A stretch of 6,621 bases of DNA from Actinomycetales bacterium (GCA_016649925.1 JAENWO010000143.1:1-6621); one strand, 5' to 3'. Positions 1 through 5,927 are shown, counted from the stretch's first letter. Made by a program: numbers and translations. The notes: a model not told the origin generated them from the letters alone.

Positions 1-119
1 GTGTGGCCCTGGCCACCGGGCAGCCGGTGGGGCGCGCCCGTGCCACCGAGGGCGGCGATCGCCGCCGGCGGTGGTGGCTGCGAGGCGTCGGGCACGCCTT
101 CAGACTAGGTGCCAGATAA
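1..119 (+). other. Possible 3' end of an upstream gene (weak)
   Basis: Frame 3 is open from the window edge to a TAA at 117-119. It encodes about 38 residues rich in Arg and Gly, with G or C at most third codon positions. Frame 1 is also open to a TAG at 106-108 and has similar composition, so the frame cannot be settled. The last few codons of frame 3 (AGA, CTA, GGT, AGA) are rare in this GC-rich DNA, which argues against it. I recognise no domain. The stretch may equally be intergenic. Confidence 0.2.
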
Positions 120-130
120 TTCACCCTTGC

Positions 131-140
131 GTTATATAAC
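131..140. promoter_or_regulatory. Perfect AT-rich palindrome, candidate ArsR-family operator
   Basis: GTTATATAAC at 131-140 is its own reverse complement and lies directly against the AAGGAG ribosome binding site of the regulator gene. It sits in an AT-rich island (about 115-153) inside very GC-rich DNA. A GATAAT hexamer at 115-120 could be the -10 box, which would put transcription start near 127 and the palindrome just downstream of it. I see no good -35. ArsR-family repressors commonly bind short AT-rich dyads over their own promoters, so autorepression is the natural reading. The binding itself is inferred. Confidence 0.45.
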
Positions 141-153
141 AAGGAGTGGAAAC

Positions 154-513
154 ATGGGGCGCATGCAGACGATGGACGCACTCGGGGACCCCGTCCGGAG
201 ACGGATCGTGGAACTGCTCGCAGCCGGCACCCGGCCGGCCGGTGAGCTCGCGCGGTCCGTCGGCGATGCGTACGGCATCAGCCAGCCCGCCGCCTCCCGA
301 CACCTGCGCGTCCTCCGGGAGGCGGGCATCGTGGACAGCGAGATCGATGGTCAGCGACGCCTGTACAGCCTGCGCCGCGAGGCGATGGACGACGTCGCGA
401 CCTGGGTCGAGAACGTCCGGGCCTTCTGGGACCAGCGCCTCGACGCACTTGAGACGGAGATCGCCCGCGGGAACCGGGCCCGTCGGGACTCCAGGACCAC
501 ACCCGGAGCATGA
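154..513 (+). CDS. ArsR-family winged-helix transcriptional regulator (AHSA1-operon type)
   Basis: This 119-residue protein is probably a DNA-binding repressor that controls its own operon. The ATG at 154 was chosen because AAGGAG (141-146) lies 7 nt upstream. A GTG at 109 in the same frame has no ribosome site and would add a non-conserved tail. Residues 8-20 (DALGDPVRRRIVE) are the typical family opening. The helix-turn-helix spans about 28-58, with recognition helix SQPAASRHLRVLREAG (43-58), followed by the wing around DGQRRLYSL (65-73). The C-terminal helix ending FWDQRLDALETEI (91-103) is typical of ArsR proteins paired with AHSA1/SRPBCC genes. There is no cysteine and only one histidine, so the classic metal-sensing sites of ArsR/SmtB are absent and a metal ligand is unlikely. 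The next gene starts 28 nt downstream on the same strand, so the two are probably co-transcribed. The inducing signal is unknown. Confidence 0.9.
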   Translation: MGRMQTMDALGDPVRRRIVELLAAGTRPAGELARSVGDAYGISQPAASRHLRVLREAGIVDSEIDGQRRLYSLRREAMDDVATWVENVRAFWDQRLDALETEIARGNRARRDSRTTPGA

Positions 514-541
514 ACCCACCACCCACACGGAAGGCAGACTC

Positions 542-1111
542 ATGACCGACGCATCACCGAATGCCGCACGGGCCACGATCCTCGGGGTCCTCACGCCCCA
601 CGGCGACGGCGCCACCGTGCACTTCGAGCGCACGTACGCGACATCGGCCGCCGACCTGTGGAGCGGCATCACCTCACCCGACCGGCTCAAGGGCTGGCTC
701 GGGACGCTCACCGGTGACCTCACCGTCGGGGGCCGCTACCGGATCGCCATGTCCGACGAGCCGGACTCCGAGAACAACCACACGGGCGAGGTCCTCGTCT
801 GCGACGAGCCCCGGCGGCTCGTGGTGACGTGGGACTTCCCCGGTGAGGGCACGAGCGAGCTCGAGGCGATCGTCGCCGAGTCCGGCGGCGGAGCCGCGCT
901 GGTGCTGGACCACCGTGGCCTGAACCGTGCGCAGGCTCGTGATTACGGCGCCGGATGGCACACCTACCTCGACGACCTCGGCACCGCGCTAGCGGGCGGC
1001 ACCGCCCAGGACTGGAACGGCCGGTTCGAGCGGGTCTTGCCCGACTACCAGGCGCAGCTGCCAAAGGACGAGGACCCGGCCGAAGCGACGCCGTCGCCCG
1101 AGGAGGCCTGA
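542..1111 (+). CDS. SRPBCC / AHSA1-like domain protein
   Basis: This 189-residue protein belongs to the START/Bet v1-like SRPBCC superfamily, in the group related to the Hsp90 ATPase activator Aha1. The ATG at 542 follows GGAAGG (529-534) by 7 nt. The domain starts near residue 26 with VHFERTYATSAADLWSGITSP (a first strand and helix). It continues with GWLG and the DLTVGGRYRI strand (59-68), then GEVLVCDEPRRLVVTW (82-97), and closes with the long helix around YGAGWHTYLDDL (135-146). The last 15 or so residues are acidic and Pro-rich, probably disordered. No signal peptide or membrane segment is visible, so it should be cytosolic. Members of this group bind hydrophobic ligands or act as chaperone cofactors; neither can be shown here. 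It shares an operon with the ArsR gene upstream and with a broken paralogue just downstream. Confidence 0.88.
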   Translation: MTDASPNAARATILGVLTPHGDGATVHFERTYATSAADLWSGITSPDRLKGWLGTLTGDLTVGGRYRIAMSDEPDSENNHTGEVLVCDEPRRLVVTWDFPGEGTSELEAIVAESGGGAALVLDHRGLNRAQARDYGAGWHTYLDDLGTALAGGTAQDWNGRFERVLPDYQAQLPKDEDPAEATPSPEEA

Positions 1112-1114
1112 GCG

Positions 1115-1632
1115 ACGCCCGGTCGCGCCACCCTGACGACCTCGGCCGACGCCGTCGGCCTTCGTTTCGAACGCCACCTGAAGACCGATCTCGACGTCGC
1201 CTGGAGCCTCATCAGCGAGCCCAAGCGCATCGCCCGGTGGTTCGCTCCCGTGACGGTCGAGGAGCGTCAGGTCGGTTCGGCTGGGCCACGTACTGGGACA
1301 ACGGCGCGGAGTACGCCCGCGGGACGATCCGTCGGTGCGAGGAGCCTCGATCGGTCGAGGTGACCCGGACCGCATCCGACGACGCGGAGGGGGCGAGCGC
1401 CGGAAGTGTCCTCACCGCGACGCTCGAGCCCGTCGACGACGGCGTCCGCCTGGTGCTCGAGCACGTGGGCCTGGTCGGCGAGGACGTCGTCCAGTACGGC
1501 GCGGGCTGGCACGCCTACCTCGACCGGCTGCCCCAAGGGGAGGTCTGGCCCGAGGTGGACTGGGGCACCCGCTACTCGGCACTGGAGGACGCCTACCGTG
1601 AGCTCGTGGAGGAATCCTCGGAGGCGAACCGA
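1115..1632 (+). pseudogene. Broken second AHSA1/SRPBCC paralogue (start lost, frameshifted)
   Basis: Two reading frames together encode one recognisable SRPBCC domain. Frame 2 gives LRFERHLKTDLDVAWSLISE and ARWFAPVTVEERQVG up to about 1275. From 1276 the homology continues in frame 1 with RFGWATYWDNGAEYARGT and, near the end, YGAGWHAYLDRL, closely matching YGAGWHTYLDDL in the intact neighbour. The switch fits loss of 1, 4 or 7 nt; a 7-nt contraction between GGTCGG-like repeats would restore a VGGRF turn. AGGAGG at 1101-1106 is a strong ribosome site, but the codon 8 nt downstream is ACG (1115), and no ATG, GTG or TTG exists between the upstream TGA (1109-1111) and the conserved domain. Frame 1 has no stop where the domain ends; CGA at 1630 may be a lost TGA, which is speculative. 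It was probably translationally coupled to the intact gene. Sequencing error is an alternative explanation. Confidence 0.72.
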
Positions 1633-1834
1633 AGACGATCACGGCCTGGGGCGACTTGGCGGGGCGGTCTAGAGGACCCGCGCGAGCTCTCCGCCGGGGA
1701 CACGTTCACCGTGGCCCTCGCTCGTCGACGCACTCAGCTGCGTACTGATCGACGCCGCCATCCCGGACCGGACCGGATGAGCCTCTGGCAGGCGGCGCGC
1801 CGCGGAGGGGACAGACGCCTACGCCGCGCAGGGG
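1633..1834 (+). other. Degenerate coding-like stretch, unassigned
   Basis: This roughly 200-bp gap between the AHSA1 pseudogene and the S4 gene has no intact gene I can support. Frame 1 from about 1679 reads PRELSAGDTFTVAL. Frame 2 from 1721 reads LVDALSCVLIDAAIPDRTG and stops at TGA 1778-1780. Both pieces have GC-rich third positions and look like one protein broken by an extra base near 1720, but I do not recognise the family. The stretch also holds a perfect 12-bp palindrome GCGGCGCGCCGC (1792-1803). Non-coding sequence downstream of both flanking genes is the alternative. Confidence 0.3.
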
Positions 1835-1843
1835 TCAGACGCC
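1807..1843. repeat. Short imperfect direct repeat, 24-bp spacing
   Basis: GGGGACAGACGCC (1807-1819) recurs as GGGGTCAGACGCC (1831-1843), matching at 12 of 13 positions. The second copy contains the stop codon of the S4 gene (TGA on the minus strand, 1837-1835). A small tandem duplication at the 3' end of that gene is the simplest explanation. Confidence 0.4.
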
Positions 1844-2098
1844 CTGCCCGCCGACCCGCAGGAGCCGCTGTCCGCCGGGTAGGTCCACGGCCACCTCGTC
1901 GCCGACGAAGAGCTGCCGGCCGCGGCGGGCCTCGGGCTCCCCGTTGACCCGGATCGCCCCGTCCTCGAGCAGCGCCCGCGCGGACGCGCCGTCGTCGGCG
2001 ATCCCGGCCAGCTTGAGGAGCTGGCCGAGCCGGATCATGTCGTCACGGATCGTGACGAGCTCTGGCTCGGATCCTGGTTCGGGTGGTGAGTGGGTCAT
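1835..2098 (-). CDS. Small RNA-binding S4 domain protein
   Basis: This 87-residue protein is essentially a single S4 RNA-binding fold with a short N-terminal tail. The S4 core runs from about residue 21 (MIRLGQLLKLAGIADDG) through ARALLEDGAIRVNGEPE (40-56), the signature helix-turn-strand of the fold. It ends with RRGRQLFVGDEVAVDLPG (58-75). Stand-alone S4 proteins of this size resemble E. coli YbcJ and are thought to bind structured RNA, possibly on ribosomes. The exact target is unknown, and there is no catalytic domain. The ATG at 2098 (minus) was chosen because GATAAT lies on the minus strand at 2110-2105, leaving exactly 6 nt (GGCCCG) before it. That predicts a leaderless mRNA starting at the A of ATG, and no Shine-Dalgarno is present. 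The gene is divergent from hisD. Confidence 0.85.
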   Translation of the reverse strand: MTHSPPEPGSEPELVTIRDDMIRLGQLLKLAGIADDGASARALLEDGAIRVNGEPEARRGRQLFVGDEVAVDLPGGQRLLRVGGQGV

Positions 2099-2104
2099 CG
2101 GGCC

Positions 2105-2110
2105 ATTATC
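2105..2110 (-). promoter_or_regulatory. -10 box of the S4 gene (leaderless promoter)
   Basis: The minus strand reads GATAAT here (ATTATC on the plus strand). The ATG at 2098 follows after 6 nt, which matches the usual distance from the -10 box to the first transcribed base. No convincing -35 is visible; it would lie around 2128-2134, across the hisD start. Confidence 0.6.
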
Positions 2111-2119
2111 GCCGCGTCC

Positions 2120-2125
2120 TACACT
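2120..2125 (+). promoter_or_regulatory. -10 box of hisD (leaderless promoter)
   Basis: TACACT fits the TAnnnT consensus and is followed by 7 nt and then GTG (2133). No Shine-Dalgarno precedes the start, so transcription probably begins at the GTG. The -35 region would fall around 2097-2103, over the start of the divergent S4 gene, and shows no clear TTGACA. Confidence 0.6.
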
Positions 2126-2132
2126 CGGGCAC

Positions 2133-3452
2133 GTGATGCGAACGATCGACCTGCGGGGAACCACGCCGAGTCCGGCGGAGCTGCGCAGCTCCCTGCCCCG
2201 GGCGGAGGTGGACATCGCCGTCGCGACCGGGCGCGTCCTGCCGATCATCGAGGCGGTCCGCAGCCGGGGTGCGTCGGCGCTCGGGGACCTCGCCGAGCAG
2301 TTCGACGGCGTTCGTCCCGCCACGTTGCGGGTGCCGGCCGACGCGCTCGCCGCAGCGCTGGACAGCCTGGCTCCGGACGTCCGTGATGCGCTGACCGAGG
2401 CGATCCGCCGGGCCCGGCTGGGACACGAGGCCCAGCTCCCGGAGCCGCGGACCACCGAGCTCGGTCCCGGTGCTCTCGTGCACCAGCGCTGGATCCCCGT
2501 GGAGCGGGTGGGTCTGTACGTGCCGGGTGGTCTCGCGGTGTACCCGTCATCCGTGGTGATGAACGTCGTCGCCGCCCAGGTGGCGGGAGTGGAGTCGCTC
2601 GCGGTGGCCAGCCCTCCGCAGCAGGACTTCGGCGGTCTGCCGCACCCGACGATCCTCGCGGCGTGCGCGCTGCTCGGGGTGGACGAGGTCTATGCCGTGG
2701 GTGGTGCGCAGGCGATCGCCATGTTCGCCTACGGGGTCAGCGCTGACGGGCCGCAGGACAGGTGTGAACCTGTGGACGTCGTGACCGGGCCCGGGAACAT
2801 CTACGTGGCCGCTGCCAAGCGCGCGGTGCTCGGTGTCGTCGGTATCGACTCCGAGGCCGGCACCACCGAGATCGCCGTGCTCGCCGACGCGGGTGCGGAC
2901 GCCGGTTACGTGGCCGCGGACCTCATCTCGCAGGCGGAGCACGACCCGGCGGCGGCCTCGGTGCTCGTCACCGACTCCGCCGAGCTGGCAGCCGCTGTGC
3001 TCGCCCGCGTCGAGGAGCAGACCGCCGTGGCCAAGCACGCGGAGCGGATCCGGACCGCGCTCGGCGGGCCCCAGTCGGGGATCGTCCTCGTCGACGACGT
3101 CGAGCAGGGCCTGGAGGTCGTCAACGCCTACGCCGCGGAGCACCTCGAGATCCAGACTGCCGACGCCCCGGCGGTCGCGGCCCGGGTGCGCAACGCCGGC
3201 GCGATCTTCGTCGGTCCGTACTCACCGGTCCCGCTGGGGGACTACATCGCGGGTTCGAACCACGTGCTGCCCACGGGCGGGACGGCCCGGTTCGCCAGCG
3301 GCCTCGGGGTGCAGGCGTACCTGAAGTCCGTGCAGGTGATCGACTACGACGCCGCGGCGCTGGAGGAGGTCACCGACCGGTTGGTGGCCCTCGCCGACGC
3401 CGAGGGCCTCCCGGCGCACGGTGAGGCGGCGCGGCTCCGCCGCACACCCTGA
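2133..3452 (+). CDS. hisD: Histidinol dehydrogenase
   Basis: HisD (EC 1.1.1.23) is the zinc enzyme that oxidises L-histidinol to L-histidine in two NAD+-dependent steps, the last reactions of histidine synthesis, in the cytosol. The 439 residues match the usual 430-440. With GTG 2133 as residue 1, the start MMRTIDLRG aligns in length with the common family start; ATG 2136 is the alternative. Family motifs include VGLYVPGGLAVYPSSVVMN, VGGAQAIAMFAYG, DVVTGPGNIYVAAAKR and GSNHVLPTGGTARF. By comparison with E. coli HisD, the expected zinc ligands are present: Gln267 and His270 (in SQAEHDP), Asp370 (in LGDYIAG) and His429 (in LPAHGEA). The catalytic Glu336-His337 pair is also present (in AAEHLEIQT), so the enzyme looks fully functional. 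No his gene follows it; the next gene is an unrelated PspC-domain protein with its own promoter. Confidence 0.97.
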   Translation: MMRTIDLRGTTPSPAELRSSLPRAEVDIAVATGRVLPIIEAVRSRGASALGDLAEQFDGVRPATLRVPADALAAALDSLAPDVRDALTEAIRRARLGHEAQLPEPRTTELGPGALVHQRWIPVERVGLYVPGGLAVYPSSVVMNVVAAQVAGVESLAVASPPQQDFGGLPHPTILAACALLGVDEVYAVGGAQAIAMFAYGVSADGPQDRCEPVDVVTGPGNIYVAAAKRAVLGVVGIDSEAGTTEIAVLADAGADAGYVAADLISQAEHDPAAASVLVTDSAELAAAVLARVEEQTAVAKHAERIRTALGGPQSGIVLVDDVEQGLEVVNAYAAEHLEIQTADAPAVAARVRNAGAIFVGPYSPVPLGDYIAGSNHVLPTGGTARFASGLGVQAYLKSVQVIDYDAAALEEVTDRLVALADAEGLPAHGEAARLRRTP

Positions 3453-3518
3453 CCGTATGCACGGGCACTCAGGGGAAAGATCGGGGACATTCCGGATGCC
3501 GGCCGTCGGCCCGCGACC

Positions 3519-3524
3519 TAGCCT
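3519..3524 (+). promoter_or_regulatory. -10 box of the PspC-domain gene (leaderless promoter)
   Basis: TAGCCT fits TAnnnT and is followed by 6 nt (GGGGAC) and then ATG (3531), the same geometry as the S4 gene. The GGGG could act as a weak ribosome site if transcription began further upstream. Confidence 0.5.
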
Positions 3525-3530
3525 GGGGAC

Positions 3531-3782
3531 ATGGACTCCTTCTTCGACATGATCCGCAGGATTGGTTTCCGACGCGGCCCCAACCGGATCGTCGGCGGCA
3601 TCTGTGGTGGTATCGCCGACCAGACGAACGTCAGCGTGGGGTTCGTCCGCGTCCTCGTCCTGATCGCGTTCCTGCTGCCGGTCGTCGGTGTCGGGGTCTA
3701 CTTCGTGGCCTGGCTGCTCCTGCCGTGGCAGGACGGCAGCATCCCGCTCGAGCGCTTTCTCAAGGGGCGCTCGCAGGGCTGA
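3531..3782 (+). CDS. PspC-domain membrane protein
   Basis: This 83-residue protein consists almost entirely of one PspC domain. Residues 16-29 (GPNRIVGGICGGIA) carry the characteristic Gly-rich motif, followed by the amphipathic segment DQTNVSVGFVRV. A hydrophobic stretch from about 38 to 65 (VLVLIAFLLPVVGVGVYFVA, then WLLLP) predicts one long or two closely spaced membrane helices. A short charged tail (RFLKGRSQG) follows. No separate signal peptide is seen. PspC proteins belong to the phage-shock or envelope-stress response and sense membrane damage in enterobacteria. In actinobacteria small PspC proteins are common without the rest of the Psp system, and their role is poorly defined. No pspA or pspB lies nearby. 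It starts 78 bp after hisD with its own probable promoter and converges on the helicase gene. Confidence 0.85.
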   Translation: MDSFFDMIRRIGFRRGPNRIVGGICGGIADQTNVSVGFVRVLVLIAFLLPVVGVGVYFVAWLLLPWQDGSIPLERFLKGRSQG

Positions 3783-3787
3783 TCGGC

Positions 3788-3804
3788 CCTACCCGCCTGG
3801 TAGG
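3788..3804. terminator. Hairpin between convergent genes, possible bidirectional terminator
   Basis: CCTACC (3788-3793) and GGTAGG (3799-3804) form a perfect 6-bp stem with a 5-nt loop. It lies 5 nt after the PspC stop and 20 nt past the helicase stop on the other strand. There is no T tract on either side, so termination strength is uncertain, though actinobacterial terminators often lack one. Confidence 0.4.
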
Positions 3805-3824
3805 TCATGAGGCGAGGTGTCGGC

Positions 3825-5927
3825 TCAGGTCTGTGCCAGGACGAGGGGCAGGACCGCTCCGGCTCCGGCACGCCGCAACAGCATCGACGCGAAGGCGAGG
3901 GACCAGCCCGAGTCGGTGTAGTCGTCCACGAGCAGCACGGACCTTCCTGGCAGCCCGGCTGCGGCGGCCTCGCTCAGGTCGAGCCGAAGCCGCCGCGCCA
4001 CCGAGGCGAGCCGTTGCGCGGAGTTAACGTCGTGCCGCCCCGGCTCACGTGACGGATCGGGGCTGATCGACCCGACCACGGGCACCTGCAGGATGCGTGA
4101 GACCCCCTGGGAGAGGTGGCGCACGAGCATCGGGCGGGTGGCCGAGGTGACGAGGACGACGACGTCGACTGTCGGGGCCCACTCCTGGAGGACCCGCATG
4201 AGGGGGGCTCGGAGCGCGACCGGGAGCTCGCCGTCGGGCGTGGCGGCCGAGAACAGCGCGCGGAGCGGCACGGACAGGCCGAGCCCGTCGAGGCGGGCGA
4301 GGGCCCTCCCGGTCTCGGCCCGCTCGTCCTCGCCGAGCCGCCCCTTGAGGCCGAGGCCGAGCTCCGACATGCCGCTGGGCCACTGCCGCCGCGGGGTCAC
4401 CTCCACGCCGGGGGCCTCGAGGCGCTCCCGAGCGGTCGCCACCGTCTCGGTGTCAGGGGCCTCGGGCACCGTCACCCCACCACAGTTGTCGCAGCGGCCG
4501 CACCGCTCGCCCGGGTCCAGCTCGGGGTCGTCGAGGTCCCGGCGCAGGAAGACCATCCGACACTCGGTGGTCGTCTCGTAGGCCACCATCGCGTCCTGCT
4601 CGGCGAGCCTGGCCACCTCGACCCGCTGGTAGCGTTCAGCGTCGTACTCCCATGGCTGACCGGTCGCGGCCCAGCCGCCAGCCACTCGGCGGACGGCGCC
4701 GTCGACGTCGAGCACCTTGAGCATCATCTCCAGTCGAGACCGGCGCAGGTCCACCTGCGTCTCCAGCTGGGCCACCGACATCGCGCCCGAGCCGAGCGGC
4801 GGCAGCGCGTCGATCGCGGCGCGCACGTCGGAGGACTTGGGGAAGGCGAGCGAACCGAAGTAGTCCCAGATCGCCCGGTCCTCGCTGCCCGGGAGCAGCA
4901 CGACGTCGGCCCGGGTGACCGCGCGGCCCGCACGCCCGACCTGCTGGTAGTACGCGATCGGCGACGGCGGGGCACCGAGGTGGATGACGAAGCCGAGATC
5001 GGGCTTGTCGAAGCCCATGCCCAGTGCCGAGGTGGCGACGAGGGCCTTGACGCGGTTCACCTTGAGGTCCGTCTCGAGAGCCTCACGCTCGGTCGGGTCG
5101 GTCGCTCCGGTGTACGCCTGGACCGCGTGACCGGCCGCCCGCAACTGACGTGCGACCTCCTCCGCCGCCGCCACGGTGAGGCAGTAGATGATCCCCGAAC
5201 CGGCGTAGCGATCGAGGTTCGAGGACAACCACGCGATCCGGGTCGGCTGATCCGGGAGGTGGGCGACAGCGAGGTGCAGGGAGGGTCGGTCGAGCCCGCC
5301 TCGCAGCACGAGCACGTCGGAGCCCAGCTGTTCGGCGACGTCCGCGCTGACTCGCTCGTTCGCCGTCGCCGTCGTGGCCAGGACCGGGATGCCATCGGGG
5401 AGTTCGTCGAGGAGCGTGCGAATGCGGCGGTAGTCGGGCCGGAAGTCGTGGCCCCAGTCGGAGATGCAGTGCGCCTCGTCGATGACGACCAGGCCGGCGC
5501 TCGCGGCCAGCCGGGGGAGCACCTCATCCCGGAATGCCGGGTTGTTCAGACGTTCGGGGGAGCACAGGAGCACGTCGACCTCGCCGGCTGCGATCTGCTC
5601 ATGGATCGAGGCCCACTCGGTGGTGTTGGCCGAGTTGATCGTCACCGCGCGGATGCCGGCCCGCTTCGCCGCCGCGATCTGGTCCCGCATGAGCGCGAGC
5701 AGGGGGGAGATGATCACGCTCGGTCCGCCTCCGCGCGCCCGGAGCAGCGAGGTCGCGACGAAGTACACGGCGGACTTGCCCCAGCCGGTGCGCTGGACGA
5801 CGAGCGCGCGCCGCCGGCCCTCGACCAGCGCCTCGATCGCGCGCCACTGATCCGCACGCAACTCGGCGTCAGGCGATCCGACCAGCTTCTGCAGGGCATG
5901 GGTGGCTTCGGTGCGCATCTGAGTCAT
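3825..5927 (-). CDS. RecQ-family ATP-dependent DNA helicase with C-terminal phosphoribosyltransferase-like domain
   Basis: This superfamily 2, 3'-5' DNA helicase has 700 residues counted from the ATG at 5927. That start was chosen because GAGAGG (5942-5937) lies 9 nt upstream and the N-terminus then fits the family. GTG 5981 would add 18 residues and has no ribosome site. Motifs in order are Walker A QRTGWGKS (45-52), with Trp where RecQ usually has Gly; VIDEAHCISDWGHDFRPDYR (148-167); LATTATAN (183-190); ATSALGMGFDKPD (298-310); and YYQQVGRAGRA (326-336). A zinc site uses Cys456 and CGRCDNC (476-482). There is no HRDC domain. About 100-150 C-terminal residues resemble a type I phosphoribosyltransferase, ending with VLLVDDYTDSGWS (664-676), a PRPP-loop-like motif. 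This fused form is, from memory, typical of actinobacteria. Helicase action in repair is likely; the PRTase-like part may only bind nucleotide. It is a single-gene unit, convergent with the PspC gene. Confidence 0.93.
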   Translation of the reverse strand: MTQMRTEATHALQKLVGSPDAELRADQWRAIEALVEGRRRALVVQRTGWGKSAVYFVATSLLRARGGGPSVIISPLLALMRDQIAAAKRAGIRAVTINSANTTEWASIHEQIAAGEVDVLLCSPERLNNPAFRDEVLPRLAASAGLVVIDEAHCISDWGHDFRPDYRRIRTLLDELPDGIPVLATTATANERVSADVAEQLGSDVLVLRGGLDRPSLHLAVAHLPDQPTRIAWLSSNLDRYAGSGIIYCLTVAAAEEVARQLRAAGHAVQAYTGATDPTEREALETDLKVNRVKALVATSALGMGFDKPDLGFVIHLGAPPSPIAYYQQVGRAGRAVTRADVVLLPGSEDRAIWDYFGSLAFPKSSDVRAAIDALPPLGSGAMSVAQLETQVDLRRSRLEMMLKVLDVDGAVRRVAGGWAATGQPWEYDAERYQRVEVARLAEQDAMVAYETTTECRMVFLRRDLDDPELDPGERCGRCDNCGGVTVPEAPDTETVATARERLEAPGVEVTPRRQWPSGMSELGLGLKGRLGEDERAETGRALARLDGLGLSVPLRALFSAATPDGELPVALRAPLMRVLQEWAPTVDVVVLVTSATRPMLVRHLSQGVSRILQVPVVGSISPDPSREPGRHDVNSAQRLASVARRLRLDLSEAAAAGLPGRSVLLVDDYTDSGWSLAFASMLLRRAGAGAVLPLVLAQT

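Noticed and set aside
135..140. TATAAC as the -10 box of the ArsR operon
   Set aside because: Transcription would start near 147, after the ribosome site AAGGAG at 141-146, and no matching -35 exists. It is better read as part of the palindrome.
109..153. GTG at 109 as start of the ArsR-family gene
   Set aside because: No ribosome site, and it would place the palindrome and AAGGAG inside the coding region. ATG 154 has ideal spacing.
121..723. Minus-strand open frame opposite the ArsR and AHSA1 genes
   Set aside because: Low-complexity translation without family features. The plus strand has two recognised genes with good ribosome sites.
1792..1803. 12-bp palindrome GCGGCGCGCCGC as a terminator or operator
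   Set aside because: Self-complementary GC-only strings are common at this base composition. It leaves only a 4-bp stem when folded and has no T tract.
955..1947. A single 330-codon plus-strand gene
   Set aside because: Only the part from about 1276 to 1632 matches a protein family. The rest is an Arg-rich shadow of the first AHSA1 gene upstream and of the S4 gene downstream.
1944..2132. N-terminal extension of hisD back to 1944
   Set aside because: It overlaps the S4 gene antisense and adds about 60 residues not found in HisD. The leaderless promoter and family length favour 2133.
3496..3516. Hairpin GGCC-GTC-GGCC as a hisD terminator
   Set aside because: The stem is only 4 bp with a 3-nt loop, it lacks a T tract, and it overlaps the promoter region of the PspC gene.
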